Positions 50,761 through 61,016 are shown, counted from the stretch's first letter. The stretch: DNA of 64,000 nucleotides from Dermatemys mawii (GCA_007922305.1 ML677335.1:22069933-22133932), one strand, 5' to 3'. Notes: generated from the letters alone by a model not told the origin. Numbers and translations are program-made.

Positions 50761-51084
50761 GCAAACCTCCCACTTAAGTCAATAGGGACCAATCTTTTTA
50801 ACACAGTTTGGCAAAACATATCCTTTTTAAAGCCAGCTCTACACTACCGATTTCTGCCAGCATAGCTCAGTCAGTCTGGGTAAGAAAAGGTGTGATCCCT
50901 GACCAACATAGCTGTGCCAGCAGAAGTCCCTGATGTATGTGCCGCTATACTGGCAAAACTGTGTTTTTAATCAAAATGTTTTTAATAACTTGTTTTATTC
51001 AGGGGTGGTTTTACTATGCTGGTACAGAAGGCAACTTTGCCAGTAAAGCTGCATCCGCACTAGAAGTGATTCGCCAATATAGTA

Positions 51085-51933
51085 CAGAAACTCCTCACTT
51101 AAAGTAATCCCAGTTAATGTTGTTACATTGCTGATCAATTAGGGAACATGATCATTTAAAGTTGTGCAATGCTCCCTTATAACATCGTTTGGCAGCCGCC
51201 TGCTTTGTCCGCTACTTACAGGAAGAGCAGCCCATTGTAGCTAGCTGTTGGGGGCTTGGAACCAGGGTGGACTGGCAGCCCCCCTATCAGTTCCCTACTC
51301 CCCTAAATTCCCTGTGCAGCAGCAGCCCAGCAGACAATCAATTGCCAGCAGTTCAACTATCCCTCCCACCACTGCCATGTGCTGCTCCTGCCCTCCACAT
51401 TGCAGCTGCTCCCTGAGCCTCCTGCTTGCTTGGTGGGAAGAAAAGAGAACTAAAGTCAAGGTGTCCCCCTCCACCCTGCTCCTGCACCCCACTTATCCCA
51501 TCTTCCATAGAGCAGGAGGGACACACAACAGGGTTCAGGACAGAGGGAGCTTTCTGGCAGCAGCTGCAGTCTCAGCTTGCTGATCTACTTAACAAGGCAA
51601 TATACTTAAGAGTTGGGTTAGCGTACTCAAAGGGGAAAAGTGCATCTCTCTCACACACACATATAGTGTGTATCTCTGTCTCTGTCTGCCATGCTGTCTC
51701 CCCTCCCTCCATTCCTGCTGCCTTGTAGAGTGTGATGCTACATTAACAATGAGTTAATCCTTGAGGGCTCAGCCAATTGCTTGTTCATCATTTAGCAGTA
51801 AGACATTCTCTGGGAAATATCCCACCCACTGACTCCTCCATCTCATCCAAGCTTCACAATCATCAGTGCTGTGTACCAGTATTAAACTGTGTTTAAAACT
51901 TATTTTCTCTTTCTCTCTCTCTCTCATCTAATC

Positions 51934-51967
<34 letters not shown>

Positions 51968-52115
51968 TGTATTTTGGCTGGTGAAAAAAATTCCCTGGAA
52001 CCTAACCCCCCTATTTACATTAATTATTATGGGAAAATTGGATTTGCTTAACGTTGTTTAGCTTAAAGTCGCATTTTTCAGAAACATAACTACAATGTTA
52101 AGTGAGGTGTTCCTG
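51085..52115. mobile_element. Tigger/pogo-like (Tc1/mariner superfamily) non-autonomous element
   Basis: Left end CAGAAACTCCTCACTTAAAG and right end TTAAGTGAGGTGTTCCTG form an inverted repeat and are flanked by TA on each side (51083-51084, 52116-52117), the Tc1/mariner signature. Near the right end AAGTCGCATTTTTCAG extends the typical terminal sequence. The GC-rich centre (51180-51740) and the ATCT microsatellite carry no transposase frame. Length 1031 bp. Confidence 0.75.
51934..51967. repeat. ATCT tetranucleotide microsatellite
   Basis: About eight ATCT units after a TCTC run, within the Tigger-like element. Confidence 0.9.
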
Positions 52116-52150
52116 TACCAGGAAAGCTACCTTAGTGTAGTCATGGCCTC

Positions 52151-54796
52151 ATTTATGTCCCACTATTTCATGAAATCTGTTGCTGTTTCATGCAACATTG
52201 GATAGGTCTTGCTGCAGTAGATCCTGAATTATGAACTGGTGGCTTGGCCCCTGTGATTTGGCTGCTAATCCATTGGCTGTTCCAGGACTCAGCAGCTGGT
52301 GACACAGAAATGAGATGTTTGGCTTGCACTGCCTGTATCCTCTTTCTTCTCCATAGTGAGAAATGTCCATTTTAGATTGCATGGCACAGACTCCTGAGTT
52401 CCTGCCAAGCCCTGCTTGGCTTTTGATAATGTAACACTCTGTTCTTGCTTCCTGCAGCCAAGAGTCACCTGATTTGTTTACCTCAGTTTAGAGTTTTGTG
52501 TGCTATGAACCCATTCAGAACTTTGTGTCTTCAGAATCCCAGAGTGTGGATAGATTGCTTCTGGAAAAATTACAGAAGTTCCTTAGACATTTGAGGGACT
52601 CTTCTAACCCCTAAGAATTTATCACAGGGGAGGGGCCAAACTATTAAAATGTCAGGGTGGGACGATGACTGTTTGAAAACCTTTAAAAGCAATGTTAAAT
52701 TTCCGTATTCTGATATTACTTTTGAGTCTGACTTGGCCATCCTTACTCACACTGAGTAATAATTTACACGGGGAGTAGTCTCCAATTATTTTATTTTTTT
52801 TTAATGAAAATCCAATGTTTTGGCAAAAACAGACTTTTTTTGTGGAAACTCCACTTTAATTGAAAAAGCAAATTTCCATTGAAAAAACAATTTTATTTTT
52901 TTTAACCAGTTCTATCCTCTTCATCCCATACCTGGTCTGTCTTGCTTAGCTCTTAACTTGTCAAGCAACTTAATGTATGCACCGTGCAAGATTTTTCAGT
53001 TATAATTGTAGGCTTATGTAATTGGTCTTATTCCTTTGGATCAAATGACAAAGCATTGGACAATGTATTATGAGCAACAATCCTGCACTGGGGAAGTGGG
53101 TAAAGATTAGAATGACCTAACTTGTCTTTCCATGATTCTGTCTTTTCTCTGATTTTCTTATGGTGGCTATTCTGGCATCTTTTCTTCTGCTTACAGGCCA
53201 CTGGCTGTAGCCCATTTGAACTCTTCACCTCCCATTCCAAGAACCAGTCAGCTCTAAAGTACAAATCAACTAATCCAAATACTTATCTCAAGAGTGACAA
53301 TATCTGAGCCACATATGCACAGTTTACATTTTCAAGGAAAAAATGGCATCTATTTCTGACAACCAGGTTGCCAAATGTGATGGCTATTTGCTACAGCTAC
53401 TCCTGAAAGTAAGGAAATAACCTATTAATGATTATAGTCCACATTATATCCTGGTTTATACCCAATGCCACTTATTGGGTGTAGGTCAGGGTAGAATTTT
53501 GTTCAGTTAATACCCTTTTCTGTATTATGACTATTGTATTTTATTGGGGAAATAGGATCCTGAGGAGTCTTTCATTGCAGCACCCTCTTTCAAAGACTTC
53601 CTGTCATGATGATCTGTAAGGAGGAATGGACACAGCTCCTTGAGCCTTCAGTGTTGCCTCAGGTGTATTTGAGAGAAATATGTTCCTCCCAGGGGAAAGC
53701 ACATTGCCTCCCCAATGCTAGGGATTGAAACAGACACTGAAACTTCTATCCCGTTACAGCACAGACACTAGCATGATGTGAATTTAGGCTGGCTGACAAA
53801 AAACAAATACAGTCTTGTGTGTTATTGCTCAGTTGCCTCACTAGGTAACACTATGGACTTCAACTAGAATATTTTGTTAGAAACACAGGACGTCGGTCAC
53901 CTGTGGTGCTCTCCCATAGACTGAGGATTCCTTACATAATCTATGAGCTAAAGTAATGCTCATAGAAGGACAAAAAAATCCCAGTGATATAAACTTAATA
54001 ACCAGCTTTCTTTAACCTCACTCCTGTTTCAAGAAATGGGTTCCCTCCTCCTTCTCTCTCAGGATTGGTGGTATTATCTTTTAATGTAGAGTTTTAGCTC
54101 TTTGGAGAGGTGATCTTGGGATAAATTCATCCCTGGTGTAATTCTATTGATTTCAATGAGTTTAAACATACCAGGAGACAAATTAATCCGTGATGTGTCT
54201 GAAGTGCCTTATGTACAGGTACACTTAAATGTATGAAAAACAAGTCTTATGTACGTTTATGGGTGAAGGATATTTCCAAAATGAAAATATGTAGGATGGC
54301 TAAGAACTGCCTAGAGAAGGGGAGTGGGTGTATTGCCTAAGGCAGAAGCAGGATTTTTAATAGCGTTTTATCCCTTTGTTAGTGATAAGCTGGAAATTAG
54401 AGCATCGTGTTCTAATGCCACTGCTCTAAGAGCATAAATACTGTCAAACTCTTCCCTAGAGTGGCAGGCACCAATCTTCTGTGGGGAAAGCTCAGTTGGG
54501 TGCTCCAGGACTAGCTTTTAGTTATTGTCTAGAGTGATTTACCACTAGAGTGATTTATCTCTATCAATTTTAAATGTCCTGCAACTAGAAATTAATTGAG
54601 ATATGACTGTACATCTTGCTGCTACTACACTTTACTATTTCAAATGGTTGAGGATCTTGAGACACATAGTTCTGAGACCAACAGTAGTTTAAGAATTCTG
54701 GCAGGCAGGAGGAAAAGAAAAATGTTGCCCCAAAACGCTAGGTACATGGTCTCTCAGATACATTAAGAAGCAGATTCTGCCACCTTTACTCATGTT
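52151..54796. other. Non-coding region downstream of DDIT4
   Basis: Low-complexity A/T-rich DNA at 52785-52905. At 54115-54190 AAATTCATCCCTGGTGTAAT and ACCAGGAGACAAATTAAT form a diverged palindromic repeat. No gene seen. Confidence 0.5.
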
Positions 54797-54823
54797 CAGT
54801 AGCACTGAAAATCAGTGCTACTG
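54797..54823. repeat. Perfect 12-bp hairpin just downstream of DDIT4
   Basis: CAGTAGCACTGA and its exact reverse complement TCAGTGCTACTG are separated by AAA. It lies about 170 bp past the predicted DDIT4 cleavage site. It may be a relic of a palindromic repeat; a role at the 3' end of the gene is speculative. Confidence 0.6.
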
Positions 54824-55006
54824 CTGCTGGTAATGGATTAAGCTACTACTGTGTGTGTAAAGCAGGACACAGCCCTCACCATGGTTTATGGAAGATCCTC
54901 TAAATCTACAAAGTGAGAGGAAGTGCCCATTACCTTTCAAGTAATACTGCTCAGATATGTTAAACAGGAGAAACTAAAAAAGAGACAAGCTATCAATTAG
55001 AAAGGT

Positions 55007-55012
55007 TTTATT
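55007..55012 (-). terminator. DDIT4: DDIT4 polyadenylation signal AATAAA
   Basis: The minus strand reads AATAAA here, about 890 bases past the stop codon. I see no other canonical signal between stop and this site. Cleavage would fall near 54990. Confidence 0.75.
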
Positions 55013-55166
55013 AGAAAAATAACAAAAAACCACACCCCAAAAACAATACAATTGCATAGAAAGGCTTGCACTTGAACATCAAGTGTATTAATGTAAACTG
55101 TAATCAACGGAAGCACTGCATGGCATATCATATAGGTGGTTTGTGAGGGTTCCTGCCCTCATCCGA

Positions 55167-55206
55167 GCATCACATCACACATCCCTCCATCACATCACAC
55201 CTCCCT
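55167..55206. repeat. Two-copy 20-bp tandem duplication in the DDIT4 3' UTR
   Basis: The plus strand carries CATCACATCACACATCCCTC followed at once by CATCACATCACACCTCCCTC, one mismatch apart. This is a simple local duplication and looks lineage-specific, with no evident function. Confidence 0.6.
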
Positions 55207-55902
55207 CCGGCATGCAATATTGGAGTGCTGTAGGCAGCTCCCAGCAGCGTTTTCTTCAAGCATCAAAGATATGAAGTGATTACAACAGCCCAACTCCTGC
55301 TTCTACATTCACTTAGAGTCTATATATAGCTGCCCTAACGTCAGTAGTGGAGCATCATCTTTGATCCAAATACATATACTTGGGATGAAACCTAAGTTTA
55401 ACTACCATTCACACAGACACATGCACCACCCTCCTTCCCAAAAATCCCATTGATTACAATGTATTTTGTTATAAAAAAATATCAGCCAGGAAAAGGGAGA
55501 CTGTCTACCCCCAAAGCAGCCCTGCTGCTGCATCTGGCATCAGCACTGTCACAAGACTAATCGAAGAAGTCAGTACAATAAAAAGTTGTTCTACAATCAC
55601 TGCAAGGTTAAACCTAGCACTCACTTGCTATCTATGCTCACTCAAGAGTGAGGGAAGCAGGGTGCAGTTTTGTTTTCCAGCAAGCTTCCTCCTTGCTCTC
55701 TCTCTGTTTGGACTATTTCCTTCTGTAATTGTACAATCATGCTCCAAACTAACCGAACCTTGGTGGCTCTAAAGAGTTGCCACATTTTTACCAGCTTATG
55801 TTCACTTTTTCAAAGCACTTAAATAAGCTGTCACGCCAGTTTCTCCGGGTGCTCTACACCAGTTTAAAGAGTAATGATCAGTTATTCCTCTATGAGGCAC
55901 CT

Positions 55903-57070
55903 TCAGCACTCCTCTATTAGCAACTGCTCAGAGCTGTAAAGCTTCTTTTTAATGACTCTGAATCCAGTGCTCAGCTTCAGCGACTGACTGAAGCCTGGTG
56001 TGAAAGAAGTCCCAGAGCTAAGAAGTCCCTGGATTTTAGGCCAGAGCCGGGAATCCAATCTTAACACAAGGGTTAGCTGGAAAGTAGGTACAAGATTCGG
56101 ATCCACTGCAACCTGCCCCACACTGTAACACCCCTTCCCTTGTTCAACACACAGGTCAATGAGGGCACCTCTCAGGCCACAGGGCTCACTATAAGCCAAG
56201 TGAAGCAGCTCTTTGCTGACTTGAGTGACAAGTTGGCTTGGCATCACAAGTCTGGAGCAGCGCTTGGAATTGATGTTGGCTTTGTTCAGACTGACTTGGA
56301 TTAGTTTCATGAGATTGTTACATAGGAGTTCATCTTCTGGGTCATTTAACAAGTCAAAGTCTGGCAGAGAAACTTCATCCAGGTACTGTGCATCTGTGAA
56401 TGAAAAGCAAAAAGGGCAGGTCAGTATTGGCCACTTTATTAAAATGGATTTTGTTTCAAACTCCCTAGTAAAAGTTGCTATAAAAGACCAAAATGTTAAG
56501 AGAAAGAAAACTGATCACTTTATGAACAGAAACAGCTTTTCTGTGAGAGAATAATGTAGAGTACTATGTGATAAAGAACAGTATTGTGGGATTGGGAGAA
56601 GAGGACTGCTAGAGTTTTATGGGAAACTGTTTCTATTAAGCTTAAATCTCTTCCATTGTGTATTTTTGCTTCACTGAATTACAGCTATAGTGTACATTCA
56701 CTTAGCTATTTAAATTGTGTTTTAAAGTATATTTACTGGACACATAGTTTAGAAAAAACCTTGATTTTATTTTTTAGGAAGTGTGATCCCTTCTTAAGTT
56801 TGGATAATGCCATCCTAAATTGATCGTTAGACCTTAACTCAAAGCACCAGAGAACGTGACGTTTCAACCCTAAAATCTACACTACTTACCGCCTTCACAG
56901 CTCAAGCTGCTGTCCAGGGATTCACAATCGGAGCTCTCCGCTCTGATGCGGCGATCGGGCACTTCCTGCTGCCAGCTCCTTCCCCGGGAGAAGGTGGGTG
57001 AGGGCTGGTTCTCTCTCTGCTCTGGAATAGGAGGCAGCGAGGAAGAGAAGCTGTCCCACACGCCTGGCAT
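55903..57070 (-). CDS. DDIT4: DDIT4 / REDD1 / RTP801, stress-induced mTORC1 inhibitor (two coding exons)
   Basis: The coding sequence joins 57070-56890 (181 nt) to 56393-55903 (491 nt), giving 223 residues and a TGA stop; the human protein has 232. The junction is phase 1: a terminal G from the first part plus AT from the second make Asp61. The protein starts [14 protein letters not shown]. Residues 1-60 are Ser/Pro/Arg-rich and probably disordered, with the family signature [10 protein letters not shown] at 46-55. Residues about 75-223 form the conserved RTP801 C-terminal domain, with YSEPCGLRG (128-136), [14 protein letters not shown] (162-175), LWPKIQG (177-183) and [18 protein letters not shown] (202-219). 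This is DDIT4 rather than DDIT4L, because the C-terminus and the N-terminal [10 protein letters not shown] follow DDIT4. In the known family it is a cytosolic protein that acts through TSC1/TSC2 to restrain mTORC1 in hypoxia, energy stress, DNA damage and glucocorticoid signalling. The chosen ATG has G at -3, and I see no upstream ATG in the predicted 5' UTR. No frameshift or stop is visible. Confidence 0.97.
56394..56889 (-). other. DDIT4: DDIT4 intron 2
   Basis: This is a 496-bp intron with GTAAGT donor and a TTTTCATTCACAG acceptor (minus strand) preceded by a pyrimidine-rich tract. Near its donor, at 56854-56862, the plus strand reads ACGTGACGT. That overlaps an E-box/hypoxia core and a CRE-like half site and is a possible regulatory site; the match is short and could be chance. 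Confidence 0.9.
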
Positions 57071-57132
57071 CGCTGCGGACGGTCACTCCGGAGCGGCAGT
57101 GGGGCCGGGGAGATCAGCACGAAATACAGGTC
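56890..57132 (-). other. DDIT4: DDIT4 exon 2 (62 nt of 5' UTR plus codons 1-60)
   Basis: The exon runs from the predicted acceptor at 57133-57135 to the donor at 56884-56889, where the minus strand reads GAAGGCG|GTAAGTAG. If the donor were ignored, translation would stop two codons later, which supports splicing here. It codes for the whole Ser-rich N-terminal region. Confidence 0.85.
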
Positions 57133-57307
57133 CTGCAATCCAAGGGCAGCACAGAGGCAGTCAGTAACGCACGGCCTAGGGGGTTTAGACGCACCGATGC
57201 TCCTCTAGGGAAACCAGCCGCGGAGAGAATGAAGGAGCGGAGCGCTGCGCCCCAGCTCCTGCCCGCACAGGCGGCGACACGAAAGACAACCCCGGCGCGA
57301 TACTTAC
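57133..57307 (-). other. DDIT4: DDIT4 intron 1 (in the 5' UTR)
   Basis: This short intron of about 175 bp has a GTAAGT donor and a predicted acceptor reading TTGGATTGCAG|GACCTG on the minus strand, preceded by a moderate pyrimidine tract. It separates the leader exon from the exon that carries the ATG. The acceptor could be at another AG nearby, but this has the best context. Confidence 0.7.
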
Positions 57308-57435
57308 CGGGCCGCGGGGTCCGGGCTGGGTGGAGGAGGTAGTCGGGGATGAGTGGAGGCTGCTGGCAAGGGCCGGGGTGCTGCGGTGCAATATCGCCCC
57401 ACGCACACACTGCGCTCCCCCTCTCGGCGCGGGTG
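57308..57435 (-). other. DDIT4: DDIT4 exon 1 (non-coding 5' UTR)
   Basis: The donor is clear: the minus strand reads CCG|GTAAGTA, with GTAAGT at 57302-57307. The 5' end is inferred, not seen: it is placed about 30 bases downstream of the TATA-like box at 57462-57469. That gives roughly 128 nt of GC-rich leader with no ATG on the minus strand. A non-coding first exon is known for human DDIT4. Confidence 0.75.
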
Positions 57436-57461
57436 TCCCCCTTGCCCGGCTCGGGGAGCCC

Positions 57462-57469
57462 TTTAAATA
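57462..57469 (-). promoter_or_regulatory. DDIT4: DDIT4 TATA-like box
   Basis: The minus strand reads TATTTAAA in otherwise very GC-rich DNA. It lies about 155 bases upstream of the exon 1 donor, so a start 25-35 bases downstream gives a leader exon of reasonable length. A TATA box inside a CpG island fits a fast stress-response gene. Confidence 0.7.
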
Positions 57470-57575
57470 CTCAGCGCAGGAGCGGCCTCCCCCCTCCCTG
57501 CTCAGCCAGAACCCCCGAGCCGGCCTCCAGGGCCGCAGCCACCAGTCGCGAGCCGGGAGTGTGTGCCGGGCTCGG

Positions 57576-57580
57576 CCAAT
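57576..57580 (+). promoter_or_regulatory. CCAAT box in the DDIT4 promoter
   Basis: The sequence GGCCAATGG lies about 110 bp upstream of the TATA box, inverted relative to the gene. NF-Y sites in this orientation and at this distance are common. The motif is visible; the role is inferred. Confidence 0.5.
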
Positions 57581-57591
57581 GGCAGGCGGGC

Positions 57592-57597
57592 GCACGT
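57592..57597 (-). promoter_or_regulatory. Candidate hypoxia-response element core (ACGTGC)
   Basis: The minus strand reads GAACGTGCG, which contains the HIF core RCGTG. It is about 125 bp upstream of the TATA box and 12 bp from the CCAAT box. DDIT4 is a known HIF-1 target, so position and context support the call, but the core is short. Confidence 0.45.
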
Positions 57598-57635
57598 TCG
57601 CAGCGTTCTCTCCTGCCCGGTTACAGCCGCCTGGG

Positions 57636-57645
57636 CCCCGCCCCC
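57636..57645 (+). promoter_or_regulatory. GC box (possible Sp1 site)
   Basis: CCCCGCCCCC about 170 bp upstream of the DDIT4 TATA box matches a GC box. Such motifs are frequent in CpG islands. Confidence 0.4.
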
Positions 57646-57860
57646 CATTGTGGATGGAGTCAGAGCCGCTGGCGGAGAGACGTTGGGGGTGCGGAGTAAC
57701 CTGGGGGGGGGAGGGGGGTTATTACAGAGTCTCAGCGCTTGGTGGGGGTGGGCGGTGACACGGGGAAGGCTCGTTCACTGCGGAAAGCATCAGCCTCTCG
57801 CGTCTGCCTGTGAGCGAGCTGCTGTAACGTTGTATTGGACGGGGGGGGGGCTCCGAGCCC

Positions 57861-60300
57861 TAGTTCTGCCCCAGCACAAGCGGGTGCCCTTTGCTGGTAG
57901 AGATTGACAGGAGGCGGGGGGTGGTCGGAAAAAGGACCGAGACTTATTTTAGCCAATTTTTATTCATCGTAATGGTGCCCCCGCCCCTCCCCCCACGCCC
58001 CATCCCCCCCACGGCCCATCCCCCATTCTCAAGCTGTTTCTGACTTTGCTGGGTAATTTTTCACAAGGAAGACGTGTTCAGATGGACACTGTCCGGGCGG
58101 TTTGGGAGAAACGGGGGATCTGTGTTCATAGTTGGCCATTAGTCACACGGAAGAAACCTCCGAAGCTCGGCTGTGAGGTGCTGTAACACAGACAAGTGAT
58201 TGCTTCATATCACATCAGTTCAAATCAACCCCCTCCCAAATAAGAGTCAAAATCTCGTTGCTGGAAGGTGTTTCGCTATTGGGGTTCGTTTTTAAGAATA
58301 CGATGAATTCGGATGGGTAGATATAAAAATCCATTAACCATCTCAACACGAAAGATGATGCAGTAAACTTCATCAACTGTTTTTGATGTAACCTTATAGA
58401 GAGGCGAAATATGAGTTTATTTTCAGAAATTAGCCTAAAGATTTGTTCCCATCCGTAACACACAATACACGTGGGCCTTTCCAACTGTACACTGAGCTAA
58501 CACATTGCAGCCTTGGATTATTTCGTGCACAATCAAGGTCAGGACATTATTGCCTGGTTTTCCTAACTTGTAGTCCTTAAAGCCTGTTGAGAAACTAGTT
58601 TATTGCACCTCGTTTACGTCAACTGATTTTTTCGGGGGAAGGGATAGGAGAGAATAGTGGAAGGGGTTGAACGCCTGATTATGCTATTGATCATTGAGTC
58701 GATAAATTCATTTGTTTCTTGCAATTCTGCTCATCGGAATTCAAGGGACACGGTGAAATCTGCACGTATAAAGCTAACTCTAGGTAAACAATCCGACACT
58801 AGCTGCAACCCATCCGCCGGGTCCTAGCGTCCGTTCCGAAATATGTGGCTGCTTTGTGTAAATGAGTGAGAGAATTGCATCATGAGGAACGAGTTGGAAA
58901 GAAAAAATCCCCAGCGACTGCAATAAAGCAGATCGTTTCATCAGAGAGAAACTAGCAAGTCTACAACAGGAACAATCAACCGTGTAACCTTTAAAATGAA
59001 GGTTTAAAGCTCAGTGCAGACTAGTGTGCAAGAAAATGTGATTTCTTCAGTTTCACAGATTTAAAACCTAAGTGTAGTACAGTCTGTGAGCTCTTTGATT
59101 ATACATTTAGTTATTATTAATTTTAAATCTTGGATTGATATACTAGTGTGTATGTAGTTAGTAGCTACCTTTTTTTTGGCCTAAGAGCCACAACTCCCCT
59201 CTGCTGTCCTACATCTCAGCCCCACAGAGATGAGTCCCTGGCAGCATATTCAAGACACAGATTGTTTAAAATATTTCTGAAAATGAGAAAATAAACTCTC
59301 TGAAATAAGGAGGTGGAGGAGCTGGAACAAAATGGAGAAAAACATAAACATTTCCACCTAAACTGAGGAACAAACCATCTAATTAATAGTAATAAAAAGC
59401 CACAAACCCAGGAAAAACAAAATTGAAAAACAATAAAATAATTTCCGTATGTAAATAGAAACAGTTACGCACAAGTCTCCCCTTTATAGGCTTGATTTCA
59501 TGTAACATTTTGAGTGGCACGTTCCCATGAGCACTGTAGCTATGCTGACTATAAGCCTTACCCTTCTTCTATCAACCTAGCTACTGCTGCTTGAGGACGT
59601 GGATTACCTACAGTGAAGGAAGAAACCCTTCCATTGCAGTAGGAAGTGTCTGCACAGTGACATATAGAATCGGTGTTGCTAGCATTAGAGTCAAATTCAA
59701 ACGTAGAGGGGTTTGTCAGTGTGCTCATCACAGGAGCGTTCATTCTAAATCAGCTAGCAGAACGCCTTTTTCCATGGTCCATAGCTCGCTGCTATGAGAT
59801 GAGACACTAACTGGAGATAACTGTTGGTCTTGACCTGCCCTCATTCACACACAAGTCAGTTATTAAACATCTTGCTGCCTCTCCACATAGCTCACCAAAT
59901 CTATAGCAGGCTGCTAGAGGCTGAAAGTCATTTATAGCTGTCTGGTAGCCTCAATTAACTCACTTGGTGGTCACTGCAGTTCCTTGAGGTCAAAATGCCT
60001 ATAACCATGGGCATACTTATCAGGCCCAAGAGTCAAAGGTCTGAATGGGAACTACAAATCAGTGGTTTGGGTAAACTGAGGAATTAAGTCTTGAGTACTT
60101 GTGATGATCCTTGATCAAGCACCTTTAATTAATACTGATTTTACTTACACACATATACATTTTGCTGCCCTTACCACTTTTTTCTGGCTTAGGTAACTGC
60201 CTGTCTAATCTGTATTTGTCTATAAATCTATATAGTAATGATAGTTCTGGTTATAACATTTGCGGTATAGTCTCTGCTGTTTTCTGTCTGGTTAGCTGTG
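57861..60300. other. Upstream region of DDIT4
   Basis: The first 1.2 kb (57900-59100) lacks recognisable transposons, which is notable in this window and fits selection on regulatory DNA. It contains the ATF4-type motif at 58874. 59300-59460 is A-rich. No exon of the next gene is visible. Confidence 0.5.
58874..58882 (-). promoter_or_regulatory. Candidate ATF4/CEBP composite element (TGATGCAAT)
   Basis: The minus strand, in the gene's orientation, reads TGATGCAAT, an exact match to the C/EBP-ATF response element. It lies about 1.4 kb upstream of the predicted DDIT4 start in DNA free of recognisable repeats. ATF4 is a known inducer of DDIT4 in ER and amino-acid stress. The link to DDIT4 is inferred from position. 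Confidence 0.45.
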
Positions 60301-60308
60301 GACTATAG

Positions 60309-61016
60309 CAGAGGTGGACAAACTCCAGCCCTTCAGACATTTTAATCTGGCCCTCAAGTTCTTGCCAGGGAGTGGGGTTGCAGGCTTGCCCTGCTCTGTA
60401 TGTGCCATGGCTCCTGGAAGCAACAGCATGTTTCCCTCCAGCATAGGGGCAACCAGGGGGCTCTGCACGCTGCCCCGCCCCAAGTGCAATCCCAGCAGCT
60501 CCCATTGGCCAGCAACCATGGCCAATGGGAGCTGCAGCGGTGGCAACTGTGGACAGGGCAACATGTAGGGTTGCCTGGCCACTCCTCCACATAGGAGCCA
60601 GAGGGGGGATATGCTGCTGCTTCCGGGAGATGCTTGAGGTAGGCACCACCCAGGTCCTGCACCCCTGACTCCCTCCTGTGCCCAACTCCCCGATCCATCC
60701 CTGATCCTGCTCCCATCCTCTGAACCCCTCAGTCCCAGCCTGGAGCATTCTCCTGCACTCCTAATCCTTATCCCCAGCCCCATTCCAGAGCCCGCATCCC
60801 CAGTCAGAGCCTTCACACCCCCTGCACCTCAACCTCCAACCCAGGGCCCCCTCCCACATGCTAAACTCTTCATTTCTGGCCCCACCCCAGAGCCTACAAT
60901 ACTCCCAGCCAGAGTCCTCCCACACCCCAATCCCCAATTTTGTGAGCATTCATGGTCTGCCATACAATTTCCATACCTATATGTGGACCTCTGGCCGAAA
61001 AGTTTGCCCACTCCAG
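60309..61016. mobile_element. hAT-like element (CAGAGGTGGACAAACT), 708 bp
   Basis: Left end CAGAGGTGGACAAACTCC and right end AAAGTTTGCCCACTCCAG are partly inverted, and a perfect 8-bp duplication GACTATAG flanks it (60301-60308, 61017-61024). It is related in ends to the element at 45218. A central perfect hairpin lies at 60495-60535. Open frames of up to 174 residues on the minus strand are composition artefacts with no transposase domain. Confidence 0.88.
60495..60535. repeat. 17-bp perfect hairpin in the hAT-like element
   Basis: GCAGCTCCCATTGGCCA and TGGCCAATGGGAGCTGC are exact complements around a 7-base loop. Each arm contains a CCAAT/ATTGG core. Confidence 0.85.

Larger units (their letters stand above)
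50832..52150. mobile_element. Palindromic MITE split by a Tigger-like element
   Basis: The left part AAAGCCAGCTCTACACTACC to about 51084 and the right part CCAGGAAAGCTACCTTAGTG to GTAGTCATGGCCT are inverted at the outer ends. Removing the inserted element and one TA restores a plausible AATATAGTACCAGGAAAG. The host element would be about 290 bp. Confidence 0.6.
54990..56393 (-). other. DDIT4: DDIT4 exon 3 (codons 61-223 plus about 0.9 kb of 3' UTR)
   Basis: The exon starts just after the acceptor CACAG at 56394 and contains the stop codon at 55903-55905. The 3' UTR from 55902 to about 54990 ends some 17 bases past an AATAAA. The predicted mRNA (exons 1-3) is close to 1.8 kb, about the length of human DDIT4 mRNA. 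The UTR holds a small tandem duplication (55167-55206). Confidence 0.8.
56890..57860. promoter_or_regulatory. CpG island over DDIT4 exons 1-2 and promoter
   Basis: GC and CpG density rise sharply here against AT-rich flanks, with many CG steps from about 56900 to 57860. A run of G lies near 57841-57850. The plus- and minus-strand open frames within it are composition artefacts. It marks a constitutively unmethylated promoter of the DDIT4 type. Confidence 0.8.

Noticed and set aside
55903..56352. DDIT4L (REDD2) instead of DDIT4
   Set aside because: The C-terminus [16 protein letters not shown] and the N-terminal [10 protein letters not shown] belong to DDIT4; DDIT4L has a different N-terminus and ending.
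57114..57956. Open frames of 98-142 residues in the CpG island
   Set aside because: Composition artefacts over the DDIT4 promoter and leader exon; they cross the splice sites and match no family.
60251..60816. Minus-strand open frames of up to 174 residues
   Set aside because: They lie inside a hAT-like non-autonomous element and show no transposase motif (no BED finger, no hAT dimerisation region).
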